DNA of 64,000 nt from JBAZLV01 sp964586075. Its GTDB lineage: Bacteria > Nitrospirota > UBA9217. Location of the stretch: positions 83,197-147,196 of the forward strand of contig CAZPGZ010000005.1 of the NCBI GenBank assembly GCA_964586075.1, read 5' to 3'. The translations under genes and the position numbers were made by a program. Below are positions 33,412 to 41,933 of this stretch, piece by piece (positions within the stretch are counted from its first letter, which is position 1; each line of letters begins with the position of its first letter). The notes beneath the pieces were generated by a model. The model was not told the DNA's origin, made no database searches, and saw only the letters and a program-made list of their open reading frames with translations.

Positions 33412-33668
33412 AAGCAAACCTTTCATGCATGGTTATGGTTACTGAAATCTCCTCAGACCATAACGGATAGTCGTGGTGAAGTTGATACTCCGATAGCGCA
33501 GTGAAGGAAAGAGTTCAGGAAAACCGCTTGCACTGATAAGCAGGCACAACTTGAGAAGAATTTTACAGAAAAAAACCGGATTAGTCAACAACAGGAACAA
33601 CGGGACTCAACGGGTGGAGGTTGTTCTTGCTTGATGGAACCTAGGCTCTTTTGCCTGGATGATTTTGA

Positions 33669-33705
33669 TGAAAAGGAGGCAAAGCCAAAGTTTGCCTCCT
33701 TTTCA
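33669..33705 (-). terminator. Long perfect hairpin after rubrerythrin gene
   Basis: A 15-bp perfect stem (33669-33683 with 33691-33705) and a 7-base loop, 34 bases past the rubrerythrin stop. T-runs are short on both strands, but stem strength suits termination. The rest of the gap 33427-33668 shows nothing clear. Confidence 0.7.
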
Positions 33706-33738
33706 TAGACCGACGATTTTCCGGGAAACAAGCGGCCG

Positions 33739-34236
33739 TTATTCCGCTTTCATAAATGCAACTTTGCCTGATTTACAGACCGGGCAGGTATCAGGAGCTT
33801 CACCTTCAGCAGTATATCCGCATACTCTGCAGACATAATAATCGAAGGTTTCTTTTGTTTTACCAAGCTCACTCAGTGCCTTTTGGTACAACGCTGCATG
33901 GACTTTTTCTACCTCATTTGCATAATTGAATGTTTTGAGAGCCCTGTCGTTGTTTTCTGCCTTGGCGTCGGCAATCATTTGCGGATACATCTTCAGGAAC
34001 TCATACGATTCTCCATTAATGGCTTCCTGCAGATTCTCCGCCGTAGACTTGATACCGCCGAGTTCCTTCAGGTGATTATGCGCGTGGATGGTTTCTGCCG
34101 CAGCCGCAGCCCTGAACAGTTTCGCCACCTGGGTGTAGCCCTCCTGTTCCGCTTTTTTTGCAAACGCAAGATACTTTCTGTTGGCCTGGGACTCGCCGGC
34201 AAAGGCATCCTGCAGGTTTTTCTGTGATGTTGGCAT
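33739..34236 (-). CDS. rbr: Rubrerythrin
   Basis: A 165-residue non-heme iron peroxidase. The N-terminal four-helix bundle carries the di-iron motifs (FAGESQANRKY, AAAAAETIHAHNHL, INGESYEF, NEVEKVHAALY) and the C-terminal rubredoxin domain has YYVCRVCGYTAEG and PDTCPVCKSGK. It reduces hydrogen peroxide in the anaerobe's cytoplasm. ATG 34236 is placed ten bases after AGGAGA; a TTG at 34245 is less likely. Neighbours are SOD and a PerR-like repressor. Confidence 0.95.
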   Translation of the reverse strand: MPTSQKNLQDAFAGESQANRKYLAFAKKAEQEGYTQVAKLFRAAAAAETIHAHNHLKELGGIKSTAENLQEAINGESYEFLKMYPQMIADAKAENNDRALKTFNYANEVEKVHAALYQKALSELGKTKETFDYYVCRVCGYTAEGEAPDTCPVCKSGKVAFMKAE

Positions 34237-34276
34237 TATTGACAATCTCCTTTCTTTTTCCAGTTGATCCTGTATT

Positions 34277-34855
34277 TTATTTTACTCGCGCTTCAACAGC
34301 AGCCCAGTTAATATTTTTAAAGAACGATTCGATGTAATCTGCGCGCTTGAGCCCATAATCAAGCATGAAGGCGTGCTCGAACACATCCATGATAAGCAGA
34401 GGGTTGCACCCGGCAGGATGGGAAACATCATGTTCATTTATCCAGAAATTGACAAGCCTTCCGGACAGAGTATCCTGGTACAGAACAACCCAACCGATGC
34501 CGCGCATGGCACCCGTTGCCCTGAAATCCTTTTCCCATGCTTCATAGTTGCCGAAACTTTCCGAGATTTTTTTGATCAGCGAACCGTTTTTATCAATGCC
34601 GCTTTTGCCGCCCAGATTTTCGAAATAATATTCATGAAGCCGCATTCCGTTGAATTCCCAGCCGAGACGGCGTTTGAGCTCTGCAAATTCCGGTGTTGCG
34701 GTCTTGCCGTCTTTGGCCATTTGATCGAGAGTATCAAGCACCTTGTTTGTATTGGTCACATACCCTTGATACAGCGTAAAATGATTTTTGAGCAGGGCCT
34801 CGCTGAACCCGGCCATCCCGATAAGTTTTGTATACTCTTTTGCTGTATAAGCCAT
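34277..34855 (-). CDS. sodB: Iron/manganese superoxide dismutase
   Basis: A 192-residue cytoplasmic SOD. Metal ligands: His in LLKNHFTLYQGYV, His in GMRLHEYYFENLGG, and Asp and His in IMDVFEHAFMLDYG. The motif LHEYYFENL and overall features fit the Fe or cambialistic type common in anaerobes. It converts superoxide to peroxide, which rubrerythrin can remove. Its promoter region has the inverted repeat TGCTATAGTATAGCA (34889-34903). Confidence 0.93.
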   Translation of the reverse strand: MAYTAKEYTKLIGMAGFSEALLKNHFTLYQGYVTNTNKVLDTLDQMAKDGKTATPEFAELKRRLGWEFNGMRLHEYYFENLGGKSGIDKNGSLIKKISESFGNYEAWEKDFRATGAMRGIGWVVLYQDTLSGRLVNFWINEHDVSHPAGCNPLLIMDVFEHAFMLDYGLKRADYIESFFKNINWAAVEARVK

Positions 34856-34888
34856 AACTGCTTCCTCCTTTTAATATTTAGTCCGATT

Positions 34889-34903
34889 GCTATAGTATAG
34901 CAG
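34889..34903. promoter_or_regulatory. 15-base inverted repeat before sodB
   Basis: TGCTATAGTATAGCA is symmetric around one base and overlaps a TATACT-type -10 on the minus strand. It may be a control site; it does not match the Fur-box-like palindrome at 35394. Confidence 0.4.
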
Positions 34904-34971
34904 ACAAAATGTTTTTCGTGGTGTTCTAAAAACAGCAAAAATCTGCTGTTCCGGCAGCCGTTGCCGCACTA

Positions 34972-35382
34972 TTATTTTTTTTCCGGGCGACTTTTTCTAC
35001 AGTTCGGGCAGAGACCGTGAAATTCAAGATGGCTTCTCGTAATAGTGAAATTTCTTTTAACGCTTTCCGGCAGCACCAGCGTGTACTCGACAGGAATATC
35101 GAATATCCGGCTGCAACGCGTGCAGAGAAGATGGCTGTGTTCACTTGTTTCAGTATCGTAGTGTTTTTTGTCAGGATTGGTCGTGAGTTCAAGCAGTCTG
35201 CCTCTCCGTTTCAACTCCGCAAGAGTCGTATAGATCGTTGCAAAAGAAATTGTCGGGAATTCTTTGAGAACCGCCTGGTAAATATCATCGGCTGAAGGAT
35301 GCTGTAAATTTCCGTCCAGGTAATCCAGGATAGCCAGTCTCTGCGGGGTGAGTTTAAAGCCGATGTTTCTATATTTGTTCAT
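34972..35382 (-). CDS. perR: Fur-family peroxide repressor, PerR-like
   Basis: A 136-residue Fur-family regulator: winged helix (KLTPQRLAILDYLDGNLQHPSADDIYQAV, FATIYTTLAELKRRG), then HYDTETSEHSHLLCTRC, and a second CPNC; the two CxxC pairs hold structural zinc. The context (SOD, rubrerythrin downstream) favours PerR over Fur. A 20-bp palindrome lies directly upstream of its start, so autoregulation is likely. Confidence 0.88.
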   Translation of the reverse strand: MNKYRNIGFKLTPQRLAILDYLDGNLQHPSADDIYQAVLKEFPTISFATIYTTLAELKRRGRLLELTTNPDKKHYDTETSEHSHLLCTRCSRIFDIPVEYTLVLPESVKRNFTITRSHLEFHGLCPNCRKSRPEKK

Positions 35383-35393
35383 ATGGTTTATTA

Positions 35394-35413
35394 TAAATAA
35401 TAATTATTATTTA
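35394..35413. promoter_or_regulatory. Fur/PerR-type palindromic box
   Basis: TAAATAATAATTATTATTTA is a perfect 20-bp palindrome, close in pattern to the PerR box TTATAATnATTATAA. It is 12 bases upstream of the PerR-like start. It probably serves autoregulation. Confidence 0.7.
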
Positions 35414-35599
35414 GAGATATTGGGTTGCTACTCCTGTCCCTGCATCGCAAAGACCTAACGGTGTCATGTCATGCCTATTAATTATACACATGCCTAACAA
35501 ATAGACTGTGAGATGGATAGAATTTCCGTTCGCAAAAAAGAAAAGATAAAAAACAGTATAAAATCAATGGATTTGTTCTTTCTTTTTTTTAGCTGTCTG

Positions 35600-35615
35600 T
35601 GGCATACGCCTTGCT
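35600..35615 (+). promoter_or_regulatory. Sigma-54 promoter of glnB-amt operon
   Basis: TGGCAT-ACGCC-TTGCT, a good -24/-12 element, 65 bases before the PII start. Confidence 0.86.
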
Positions 35616-35679
35616 AAATAAGAAAGCAGCAGCTGCGCACAATATGTGCATCAACAAATCAGTTAAGGAGGCCGGATTG

Positions 35680-36018
35680 ATGAAGTTGATAAAATGTGTA
35701 CTGCAACCCTATAAGCTTGATGAAGTAAAAGAAGCACTGGCGGCCATTCAGGTCCAGGGAATGACCATTTCGGAAGTAAAAGGATTCGGTAGGCAGAAAG
35801 GGCACACGGAGCTTTATCGCGGCACAGAATATACCGTGGATTTTGTCCCTAAGGTTGAGATAGAAGTGGTCGTTCCTGACGCAACGGCCAAAACGGTCGT
35901 TGATGCAGTAGTGCACGCGGCAAGAACCGGCAGAGTGGGAGACGGAAAAATATTTGTTCTGAATGTAGAAGAGGCCGTGCGCGTCAGGACCGGTGAATAT
36001 GACAATGAGGCCCTTTGA
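35680..36018 (+). CDS. glnB: PII signal protein 2
   Basis: A 112-residue PII protein: MKLIKCVLQPYKLDEVKEALAAIQVQGMTISEVKGFGRQKGHTELYRGTEYTVDFVPKV, T-loop Tyr in LYRGTEYTV, C-loop RVRTGEYDNEAL. Start 35680 follows AAGGAGG and gives the standard PII length; an upstream ATG-frame extension to 35599 covers the sigma-54 promoter and is rejected. It precedes amt 2 by 49 bases, the reverse gene order of the other amt operon. Confidence 0.95.
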   Translation: MKLIKCVLQPYKLDEVKEALAAIQVQGMTISEVKGFGRQKGHTELYRGTEYTVDFVPKVEIEVVVPDATAKTVVDAVVHAARTGRVGDGKIFVLNVEEAVRVRTGEYDNEAL

Positions 36019-36067
36019 ATTGACAAGCGTGTGATCGTATGCATAAACTCTGGGAGGATTTAGCTAC

Positions 36068-37420
36068 ATGATTAGAAAAGATTTATTTCAAATAACGGCA
36101 GTTGTTCTGCTCTGTTTTCTGGTGTTTGCACCCTTTGCAGCAGCACAGGAGGGCCCTCTGTCGGCGACTGCTACGCCGACCGGTGCATCGGTTCCAAAGA
36201 TCGATACAGGAGACACAGCCTGGATGCTGGTGTCAACGGCATTGGTGATGCTCATGACGCCGGGGCTTGCGATGTTTTACGGAGGCATGGTCCGCAGAAA
36301 GAACGTGCTCGGCACGATCATGCACAGCTTCATAGCCATCGCTTTGGTCAGCGTGCAATGGATTCTGTTCGGCTACTCGCTTTCGTTTGGCCCTGACTTC
36401 AAAGGCATTATCGGCAGTCTGGGCTGGGCGGGACTGAGCGGCGTGGATTTTTTGCCGAACGCAGATTATGCACCCACCATACCGCATATGGTTTTCATGC
36501 TGTACCAGATGATGTTTGCGGTAATCACCCCTGCATTGATCAGCGGAGCGTTCGCGGAACGCATGAAATTTTCAGCCTTTCTGATTTTTACGATTGTCTG
36601 GACAACCGTGGTGTATGACCCAGTTGCTCATTGGGTCTGGGGGACCGGAGGATGGCTCAGGAATCTGGGGGCGCTTGATTTTGCCGGCGGTATCGTCGTC
36701 CATGTTACTTCGGGGTTTTCCGCACTGGCCGCGGCGCTGTTTATCGGCAGAAGAAAAGGTTTTTTGCGCGAATCCATGCCTCCGCATAATTTGCCGCTGA
36801 CGGTTCTCGGTGCGGGATTGCTCTGGTTCGGTTGGTTTGGATTCAATGCCGGAAGCGCTCTGTCCTCCGGCGCCCTTGCCGCTTCCGCATTCATCTCAAC
36901 GCACGCAGCTGCTTCCGCAGCCACGATTGCCTGGATCGCAGTAGAGTGGATCCATCGCGGCAAACCCACCATGTTCGGCGCTGCTACAGGGGCAATTGCC
37001 GGTCTTGCTACTATTACTCCTGCAGCAGGTTTTGTAGGGCCTGTTCCGGCACTTATCATCGGCCTGGCCGCGGGCATCGTATGCTACTTTGCATTGAACG
37101 CAAAAACCAGGTTCGGATATGACGATTCTCTCGATGCTTTTGGCGTGCACGGTGTCGGTGGAATGGTCGGAACCCTGATGGTCGGGCTTTTCGCATCCCT
37201 CGCGGTAAATGCGGCAGGTGCAAACGGAATGTTTTTCGGCAATGCAAAGCAGTTGCTTATTCAAGCAGGGGCCGTGATTGTCGTTGCCGCTTATTCGTTC
37301 GTCGTCAGTTTGGTTGTGCTGAAGGTCATTGAAGCGGTCGGCGGGCTGCGGGTGAATGCGGATCAGGAAACGGAAGGACTTGACATAACGCAGCATGGAG
37401 AGGCAGGATATTCTTCATAG
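36068..37420 (+). CDS. amt: Ammonium transporter 2
   Basis: A 450-residue Amt protein with signal peptide and eleven spans: DTGDTAWMLVSTALVMLMTPGLAMFYGGMVRRKN, FAGGIVVHVTSG and DAFGVHGVGGMVGTL. It lacks one residue in the usual LMTxPGLAxFYGG motif compared with paralog 1 (LMT-PGLAMFYGG). The C-terminal tail ends EGLDITQHGEAGYSS, the family signature for PII contact. It is expected to be nitrogen-regulated. Confidence 0.95.
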   Translation: MIRKDLFQITAVVLLCFLVFAPFAAAQEGPLSATATPTGASVPKIDTGDTAWMLVSTALVMLMTPGLAMFYGGMVRRKNVLGTIMHSFIAIALVSVQWILFGYSLSFGPDFKGIIGSLGWAGLSGVDFLPNADYAPTIPHMVFMLYQMMFAVITPALISGAFAERMKFSAFLIFTIVWTTVVYDPVAHWVWGTGGWLRNLGALDFAGGIVVHVTSGFSALAAALFIGRRKGFLRESMPPHNLPLTVLGAGLLWFGWFGFNAGSALSSGALAASAFISTHAAASAATIAWIAVEWIHRGKPTMFGAATGAIAGLATITPAAGFVGPVPALIIGLAAGIVCYFALNAKTRFGYDDSLDAFGVHGVGGMVGTLMVGLFASLAVNAAGANGMFFGNAKQLLIQAGAVIVVAAYSFVVSLVVLKVIEAVGGLRVNADQETEGLDITQHGEAGYSS

Positions 37421-37432
37421 AAATAAACCTGT

Positions 37433-38296
37433 TCACCGCCGCTGGACAATCAATACGCCGATAAGGGCGGCGGTGCCTCCTATCACTTGGAGAAGAGTGA
37501 TGCGTTCACTGAGAAAAAGTGCCGCAAATACCACTGCGACACAGGGCATAAGGTAATGATATACGATGGTGCGGGTGACGCCTATTTGCTGTATTCCCTG
37601 GTACCAGAGCGTGAAGGCCACGCCGGCGGCGATGAAAGCGCAAAAGCCGAGTGCGAACCAGGATTGCAGTGAGATGCCGGACCATGATTGCTGTGCCAGT
37701 TCGTACGCGCTGACGGGAAGGAGCACGATGGTTCCTGCCGCAATGCTGTATGCCGTGACTTTCAGCGGCGAATATTTCAGGAGCAGCGGTTTTGCCATGA
37801 GCGTATAGAAGGCCCAAAGCACAGCGCCGCAAAGAGTCAGAAGATCGCCGAAAAAGCCCGACGAGGAAAAACTGAATTCACCATAATGGCTTCTGATGAT
37901 CAGAAATACGCCTGCGGAAGCCAGCGCCAGGCCGGCGATGATACGGGCAGTGACCCGCTCGTTCCCGCTGAGGGACTGAATGAATACCGCAAAAAGCGGC
38001 GAGAGAGAGATAATCAGCGCGGAATTTGAGGCTGATGTATAGTTCAGCCCGTACATGAAGAACAGATTGTACAGGGTGATGCCGATAATACCGAGCCGGA
38101 CAAGCGCGGCACGATCCTGCCGGTCGACCGAGAGCGGCTCCTTGTTCAAAACCATGACGGTGATAAGGAAGAGGGCCGCCAGAAAGAATCGAACGACCGT
38201 AAAACTCAGGGGCAGAAACTCCGCGAGCGCGAATTTTACAACGGCGAAATTAACGCCCCATATTAAGGCGACGAGAAGAAGGCGAATATTAAACAT
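37433..38296 (-). CDS. EamA/DMT-family transporter
   Basis: A 287-residue inner-membrane protein with ten hydrophobic spans in two EamA halves (LLLVALIWGVNFAVVKFAL... and GDLLTLCGAVLWAFYTLMAKPLL). It is a drug/metabolite transporter of unknown substrate. ATG 38296 gives the standard family start; a GTG at 38362 in frame would add 22 residues. It is divergent from ntrB and convergent with amt 2. Confidence 0.85.
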   Translation of the reverse strand: MFNIRLLLVALIWGVNFAVVKFALAEFLPLSFTVVRFFLAALFLITVMVLNKEPLSVDRQDRAALVRLGIIGITLYNLFFMYGLNYTSASNSALIISLSPLFAVFIQSLSGNERVTARIIAGLALASAGVFLIIRSHYGEFSFSSSGFFGDLLTLCGAVLWAFYTLMAKPLLLKYSPLKVTAYSIAAGTIVLLPVSAYELAQQSWSGISLQSWFALGFCAFIAAGVAFTLWYQGIQQIGVTRTIVYHYLMPCVAVVFAALFLSERITLLQVIGGTAALIGVLIVQRR

Positions 38297-38413
38297 GGCA
38301 AAAATCGGTGCAGTGCCGCTTTTCGAAAAAACAGCCGGCCGGATATCAGCAGTGAGCGGCACTATACCACAAATTAACTTGAATCATCAAATATATTGTG
38401 CTATCAATTACGT

Positions 38414-39523
38414 ATGAGCTCTATTTCAACACGCATACCCGATCTTACCGCTGATATTCTGGCCGGCATTGTTGACGGTGTTGTCGTAACGGATTTGGAT
38501 GGTATGGTTTTGATCTGGAACCGCGCCGCGGAAGAAATGACCGGTGTTGCTGCAGCGGACGCGATGGGAACAAGTGTTTATGCAATATTTTCCGATAATC
38601 CTGCCGTCAAAAAGCAGATAGAAAAAACGTTTTCAACCGGCAGGTCCTATTCGGACTATGAAGCCGAACTGGTGTCAAAACACCGGTCTCCGCTGCCCGT
38701 GGGTTTTGTAACATCCGTGCTCACGGACCGTGAGGGACGACCGACGGGACTTATCCTGTCTATCCGCGATCAGGAGGGTGTACGGGACCTCAAAGAACGC
38801 ATGCGCCGCTCCGACCGCCTGACAACCCTGGGAATGATTGCCGCCGGGATAGCGCATGAAGTCAAAAATCCGCTGGTCGGTATACGCGGAGCAGCTCAGC
38901 TTCTGCAGTCGGAACTCCGTTCGGCAGCGGCTGCCGTCAAGGGAAATTTTGGAGAATATCTCGATGTGATTCTCAAGGAGGCCGACCGCCTGAACAGCGT
39001 GCTTGAAGAGATACTTGATTTTACACGCCTGAAGCCCCGGGAGATGCGCGCCCATAACATTCACAGCATTCTGGACCGCGTCCTTTTGCTGCAAGAGGGA
39101 AACGTGCGGGAAACCGGTACGGTGCTTACCCGGCTGTATGATCCGAGCCTTCCGGAGATCATCGGAAATGAAGACCAGCTGGTCCAGGTGTTTTTGAATA
39201 TCATCAAGAATGCGATTGAGGCGATGCCTGGTGGAGGAAAGCTGACCGTGGTCACGAGGATGTCCGATTTTTTTACGAGTGTGCAGACGGACGGGAAAAA
39301 GCACAGGCTCATGGTCGTTAAGATTGGCGACACCGGCCCCGGCATAAAACAGGAACACTTGGCGGATATTTTTACGCCTTTTTTTACGACCAAAGACAGG
39401 GGGTCAGGCCTCGGCCTGGCGCTTTCCTATCAGATTGTGCAGGATCATCTGGGCACGATCAAAGTAGATAGCCGGCCGGATGAGGGCACCACATTCAGTG
39501 TGTATTTACCGCTGGCGGGATGA
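38414..39523 (+). CDS. ntrB: Nitrogen-type sensor kinase NtrB (GlnL)
   Basis: A 369-residue soluble histidine kinase without membrane spans: PAS domain (ADILAGIVDGVVVTDLDGMVLIWNRAAEEMTG), histidine box GMIAAGIAHEVKNPLVGIRGAAQLL, and HATPase motifs (NIIKNAIEAMPGGG, DTGPGI, KDRGSGLGLALSYQIV). The combination, lack of spans and adjacent NtrC-type regulator support NtrB. It phosphorylates the response regulator under nitrogen limitation, controlled by PII. ATG 38414 is preferred to an earlier TTG. Confidence 0.88.
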   Translation: MSSISTRIPDLTADILAGIVDGVVVTDLDGMVLIWNRAAEEMTGVAAADAMGTSVYAIFSDNPAVKKQIEKTFSTGRSYSDYEAELVSKHRSPLPVGFVTSVLTDREGRPTGLILSIRDQEGVRDLKERMRRSDRLTTLGMIAAGIAHEVKNPLVGIRGAAQLLQSELRSAAAAVKGNFGEYLDVILKEADRLNSVLEEILDFTRLKPREMRAHNIHSILDRVLLLQEGNVRETGTVLTRLYDPSLPEIIGNEDQLVQVFLNIIKNAIEAMPGGGKLTVVTRMSDFFTSVQTDGKKHRLMVVKIGDTGPGIKQEHLADIFTPFFTTKDRGSGLGLALSYQIVQDHLGTIKVDSRPDEGTTFSVYLPLAG

Positions 39524-39559
39524 TACGTGCGTCCACAGCAGGAAACTGAGAGAGTTGAT

Positions 39560-41011
39560 ATGATGAATGAAAAAATTCTGATCGTTGATGATGATGAGAG
39601 CGTCCGCTGGGTGCTTAAAAAAGCGCTCGAAAAAGATGGAATGGCGACCGTACTTGCGAAGAATGCACAGGAGGGATTAGAGCGTATCAGCGATGGCGAC
39701 ATTGCGGTTGCGCTTATGGATATCCGCATGCCGGGTATGTCCGGGTTCGAAGCCCTGGCAAAGATACAGGAAACCGGCAAAAACATTTCCGTCATCATTA
39801 TGACTGCTCAGGCCACCATGCAGAACGCCATTGAGGCCATGCGGCGCGGGGCATTTGATTACATCACCAAACCCTTTGATCTTGACGAAGTAAGCATTCT
39901 TGTGCGAAAAGCGATGGATGTCAGACGCCTTTCACTCGAGGTCAATGCGCTCCGGGCCGAAGTAAGGGGAAAATATGAAGGAGGACTGATTGGCAATACG
40001 CCTGCCATGCAGGAAATATACAAAACGATCGGACGCGTTGCGGAGAGCGACGCAACAGTCCTGATCCACGGGGAGAGCGGCACCGGCAAGGAACTTGTTG
40101 CCCGGGCCATTCATTATCACAGCAAGCGAGCGGGGCGTCCGTTTATGGCGGTGAATTCCGCGGCCATTCCATCGGAGCTTCTTGAAAGCGAACTTTTCGG
40201 TCATGAAAAAGGATCTTTTACCGGCGCGGTGGCCAGAAAGATCGGAAAATTTGAGGCAGCCGCGGGCGGGACGCTTTTTCTTGATGAAATCGGCGATATG
40301 AATCTTCCGCTGCAGGGCAAGCTTCTTCGGGTGCTGCAGGAACGTGAGTTCGAACGGGTCGGTGGAACCGAATCGATCAAAACCGATGTGCGGGTGATCG
40401 CCGCAACGCATCAGGACCTGGACAAGGCCGTGCGCGAGAAGCAATTTCGGGAAGATCTTTTTTACCGCCTGAACGTCATTCAGATCAATATTCCGCCGCT
40501 TAGAAAACGCAAGGATGACATTATTCCTCTTGCGGAATATTTTGTCCAAAAGCACCAGTCAGTCTCAGGCAAAGCGAAGATCCTTACCCCAGAGACGCTC
40601 AAGATTCTCCGTGCCTATGATTGGCCGGGAAACGTGCGGGAACTGGAGAACGCGATTCAGCGTGCAATGACCCTTGCCCAGGGGGATAAAGTATTTCCCG
40701 ATGCATTGCCGCCCCAGGTCTTCAGACCCAGCCAGGGAGCTCCGCTTTCCTTCGAAAATTTTCTGGAAGAAAAACTTGCCGATCTCGTGGAACGCATGGG
40801 CGGTCTTGAACAAGGGGACATTTATTCCATGGTGCTGCAGCGTGTCGAAAAGCCGCTTCTAACGCTGGTTCTCAAAAAGACGGAAGGAAACCAGGTGCGC
40901 GCGGCGAACCTTCTCGGGATCAATAGAAATACTCTCCGGAAAAAAATCAAGGAGCTTGGCATCAAAGGGCCGTTTAGTGAAGAAGAGGACGAGACATCCA
41001 CGGATAGATGA
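39560..41011 (+). CDS. ntrC: NtrC-type nitrogen response regulator
   Basis: A 483-residue sigma-54 activator. Receiver domain with Asp54 (ALMDIRMPGMSG), AAA+ domain with GESGTGKELV, the contact loop GSFTGA (variant of GAFTGA) and FLDEIGDM, and a C-terminal Fis-type helix-turn-helix (NQVRAANLLGINRNTLRKKIKELGI). Pairing with NtrB makes it the likely activator of the amt/PII promoters nearby. The frame continues upstream to 39527, but MMNEKILIVDDD is the standard receiver start. Confidence 0.92.
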   Translation: MMNEKILIVDDDESVRWVLKKALEKDGMATVLAKNAQEGLERISDGDIAVALMDIRMPGMSGFEALAKIQETGKNISVIIMTAQATMQNAIEAMRRGAFDYITKPFDLDEVSILVRKAMDVRRLSLEVNALRAEVRGKYEGGLIGNTPAMQEIYKTIGRVAESDATVLIHGESGTGKELVARAIHYHSKRAGRPFMAVNSAAIPSELLESELFGHEKGSFTGAVARKIGKFEAAAGGTLFLDEIGDMNLPLQGKLLRVLQEREFERVGGTESIKTDVRVIAATHQDLDKAVREKQFREDLFYRLNVIQINIPPLRKRKDDIIPLAEYFVQKHQSVSGKAKILTPETLKILRAYDWPGNVRELENAIQRAMTLAQGDKVFPDALPPQVFRPSQGAPLSFENFLEEKLADLVERMGGLEQGDIYSMVLQRVEKPLLTLVLKKTEGNQVRAANLLGINRNTLRKKIKELGIKGPFSEEEDETSTDR

Positions 41012-41060
41012 TCAGGGTTTGACGTTGTGCCGTCGCAGTCTTCCGAAGCATGGCAATAAA

Positions 41061-41094
41061 AAAGCCACCGGTGATAACCGGTGGCTTTTATTTT
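41061..41094. terminator. Bidirectional terminator between ntrC and ubiE
   Basis: A 12-bp perfect stem (AAAGCCACCGGT, 41061-41072, with ACCGGTGGCTTT, 41077-41088), a 4-base loop, A-run on the left and T-run on the right. It serves the converging ntrC and ubiE transcripts. Confidence 0.92.
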
Positions 41095-41134
41095 TCATTG
41101 GACAGCGAATCAGCAACGGGGAAAGTCCTGGATG

Positions 41135-41839
41135 CTACGGTTTACAGGCCCGGTATATTGTTGCGATCCCCATGGTCATGGAGTTTACGCGGACGTCGGC
41201 AAAGCCGTTCTTCATGATGATTTCGCGGAACACCGGCGGCTGGTAGAATTCCTCGATCGAGCGGGGAAGATAGAGAAACGGCTCGGCTGTTTTCATCACA
41301 AGATTGCTGATAAACGGCATGATCCGGAAGATATACCATTTATAAATTGCGAGGAACCAGCGGTTCTGCGGTCTGGTCAGCTCAAGGCAGAGAAATTTTC
41401 CTCCGGGCTTCAGTACCCTGCGGATTTCCTTCAGCGCGAGAATGGTGTCCGGAATATTCCGCATCCCGAAGGCAACGGTCACCGCATCAAAACTATTGTC
41501 CGGGAAGGGGATTTTCTTCGTGTCGGCAAACAAAAACGTGATGTTTGCGTACTTGTCGCCCTGTTTCTTCCGCGCAAGTTCGAGCATGTTTTCGCAGAAA
41601 TCGGACCCTACAATAGAGCCTTCGTTTCCCACGGTGCGTGCAAGAATAAAGGAGAGTTCTCCCGTACCCGCGCATACGTCGAGTACGCGGTCTCCCCGTT
41701 TGATGCCTGATATGGCCACGGCGCGTTTCCGCCAATAGTGGTCCATTCCGAGGCTGAAGCTGCGGGTCAGCAAATCCACATACGGCGCCACCGTGGTGAA
41801 AATTTTATGTACAAAACGGTCTCTCGTTCCTGTTGTCAT
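41135..41839 (-). CDS. ubiE: Demethylmenaquinone/ubiquinone C-methyltransferase
   Basis: A 234-residue SAM-dependent methyltransferase: N-terminal VHKIFTTVAPYVDLLTRSFSLGMDHYWRKRAV, SAM site VLDVCAGTGELSF, DFCENMLELARKK, and DAVTVAFGMRNIPD, with a typical YRACKP end. It methylates the quinone ring in menaquinone (or ubiquinone) synthesis; in an anaerobe menaquinone is expected. It is a single-gene unit facing the terminator at 41061. Confidence 0.92.
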   Translation of the reverse strand: MTTGTRDRFVHKIFTTVAPYVDLLTRSFSLGMDHYWRKRAVAISGIKRGDRVLDVCAGTGELSFILARTVGNEGSIVGSDFCENMLELARKKQGDKYANITFLFADTKKIPFPDNSFDAVTVAFGMRNIPDTILALKEIRRVLKPGGKFLCLELTRPQNRWFLAIYKWYIFRIMPFISNLVMKTAEPFLYLPRSIEEFYQPPVFREIIMKNGFADVRVNSMTMGIATIYRACKP

Positions 41840-41933
41840 GGTTATGTGCGTTCCTTTTTGCTATGTCCTTAATACGTTTGTATTCTTTCGAGAACGGCGT
41901 ATGTTACTCTTTTCTTTCCGGGTTGTCAAGGCG

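Noticed and set aside
35599..35679. N-terminal extension of the second PII protein
   Set aside because: It begins in the sigma-54 promoter; the standard PII start with AAGGAGG is at 35680.
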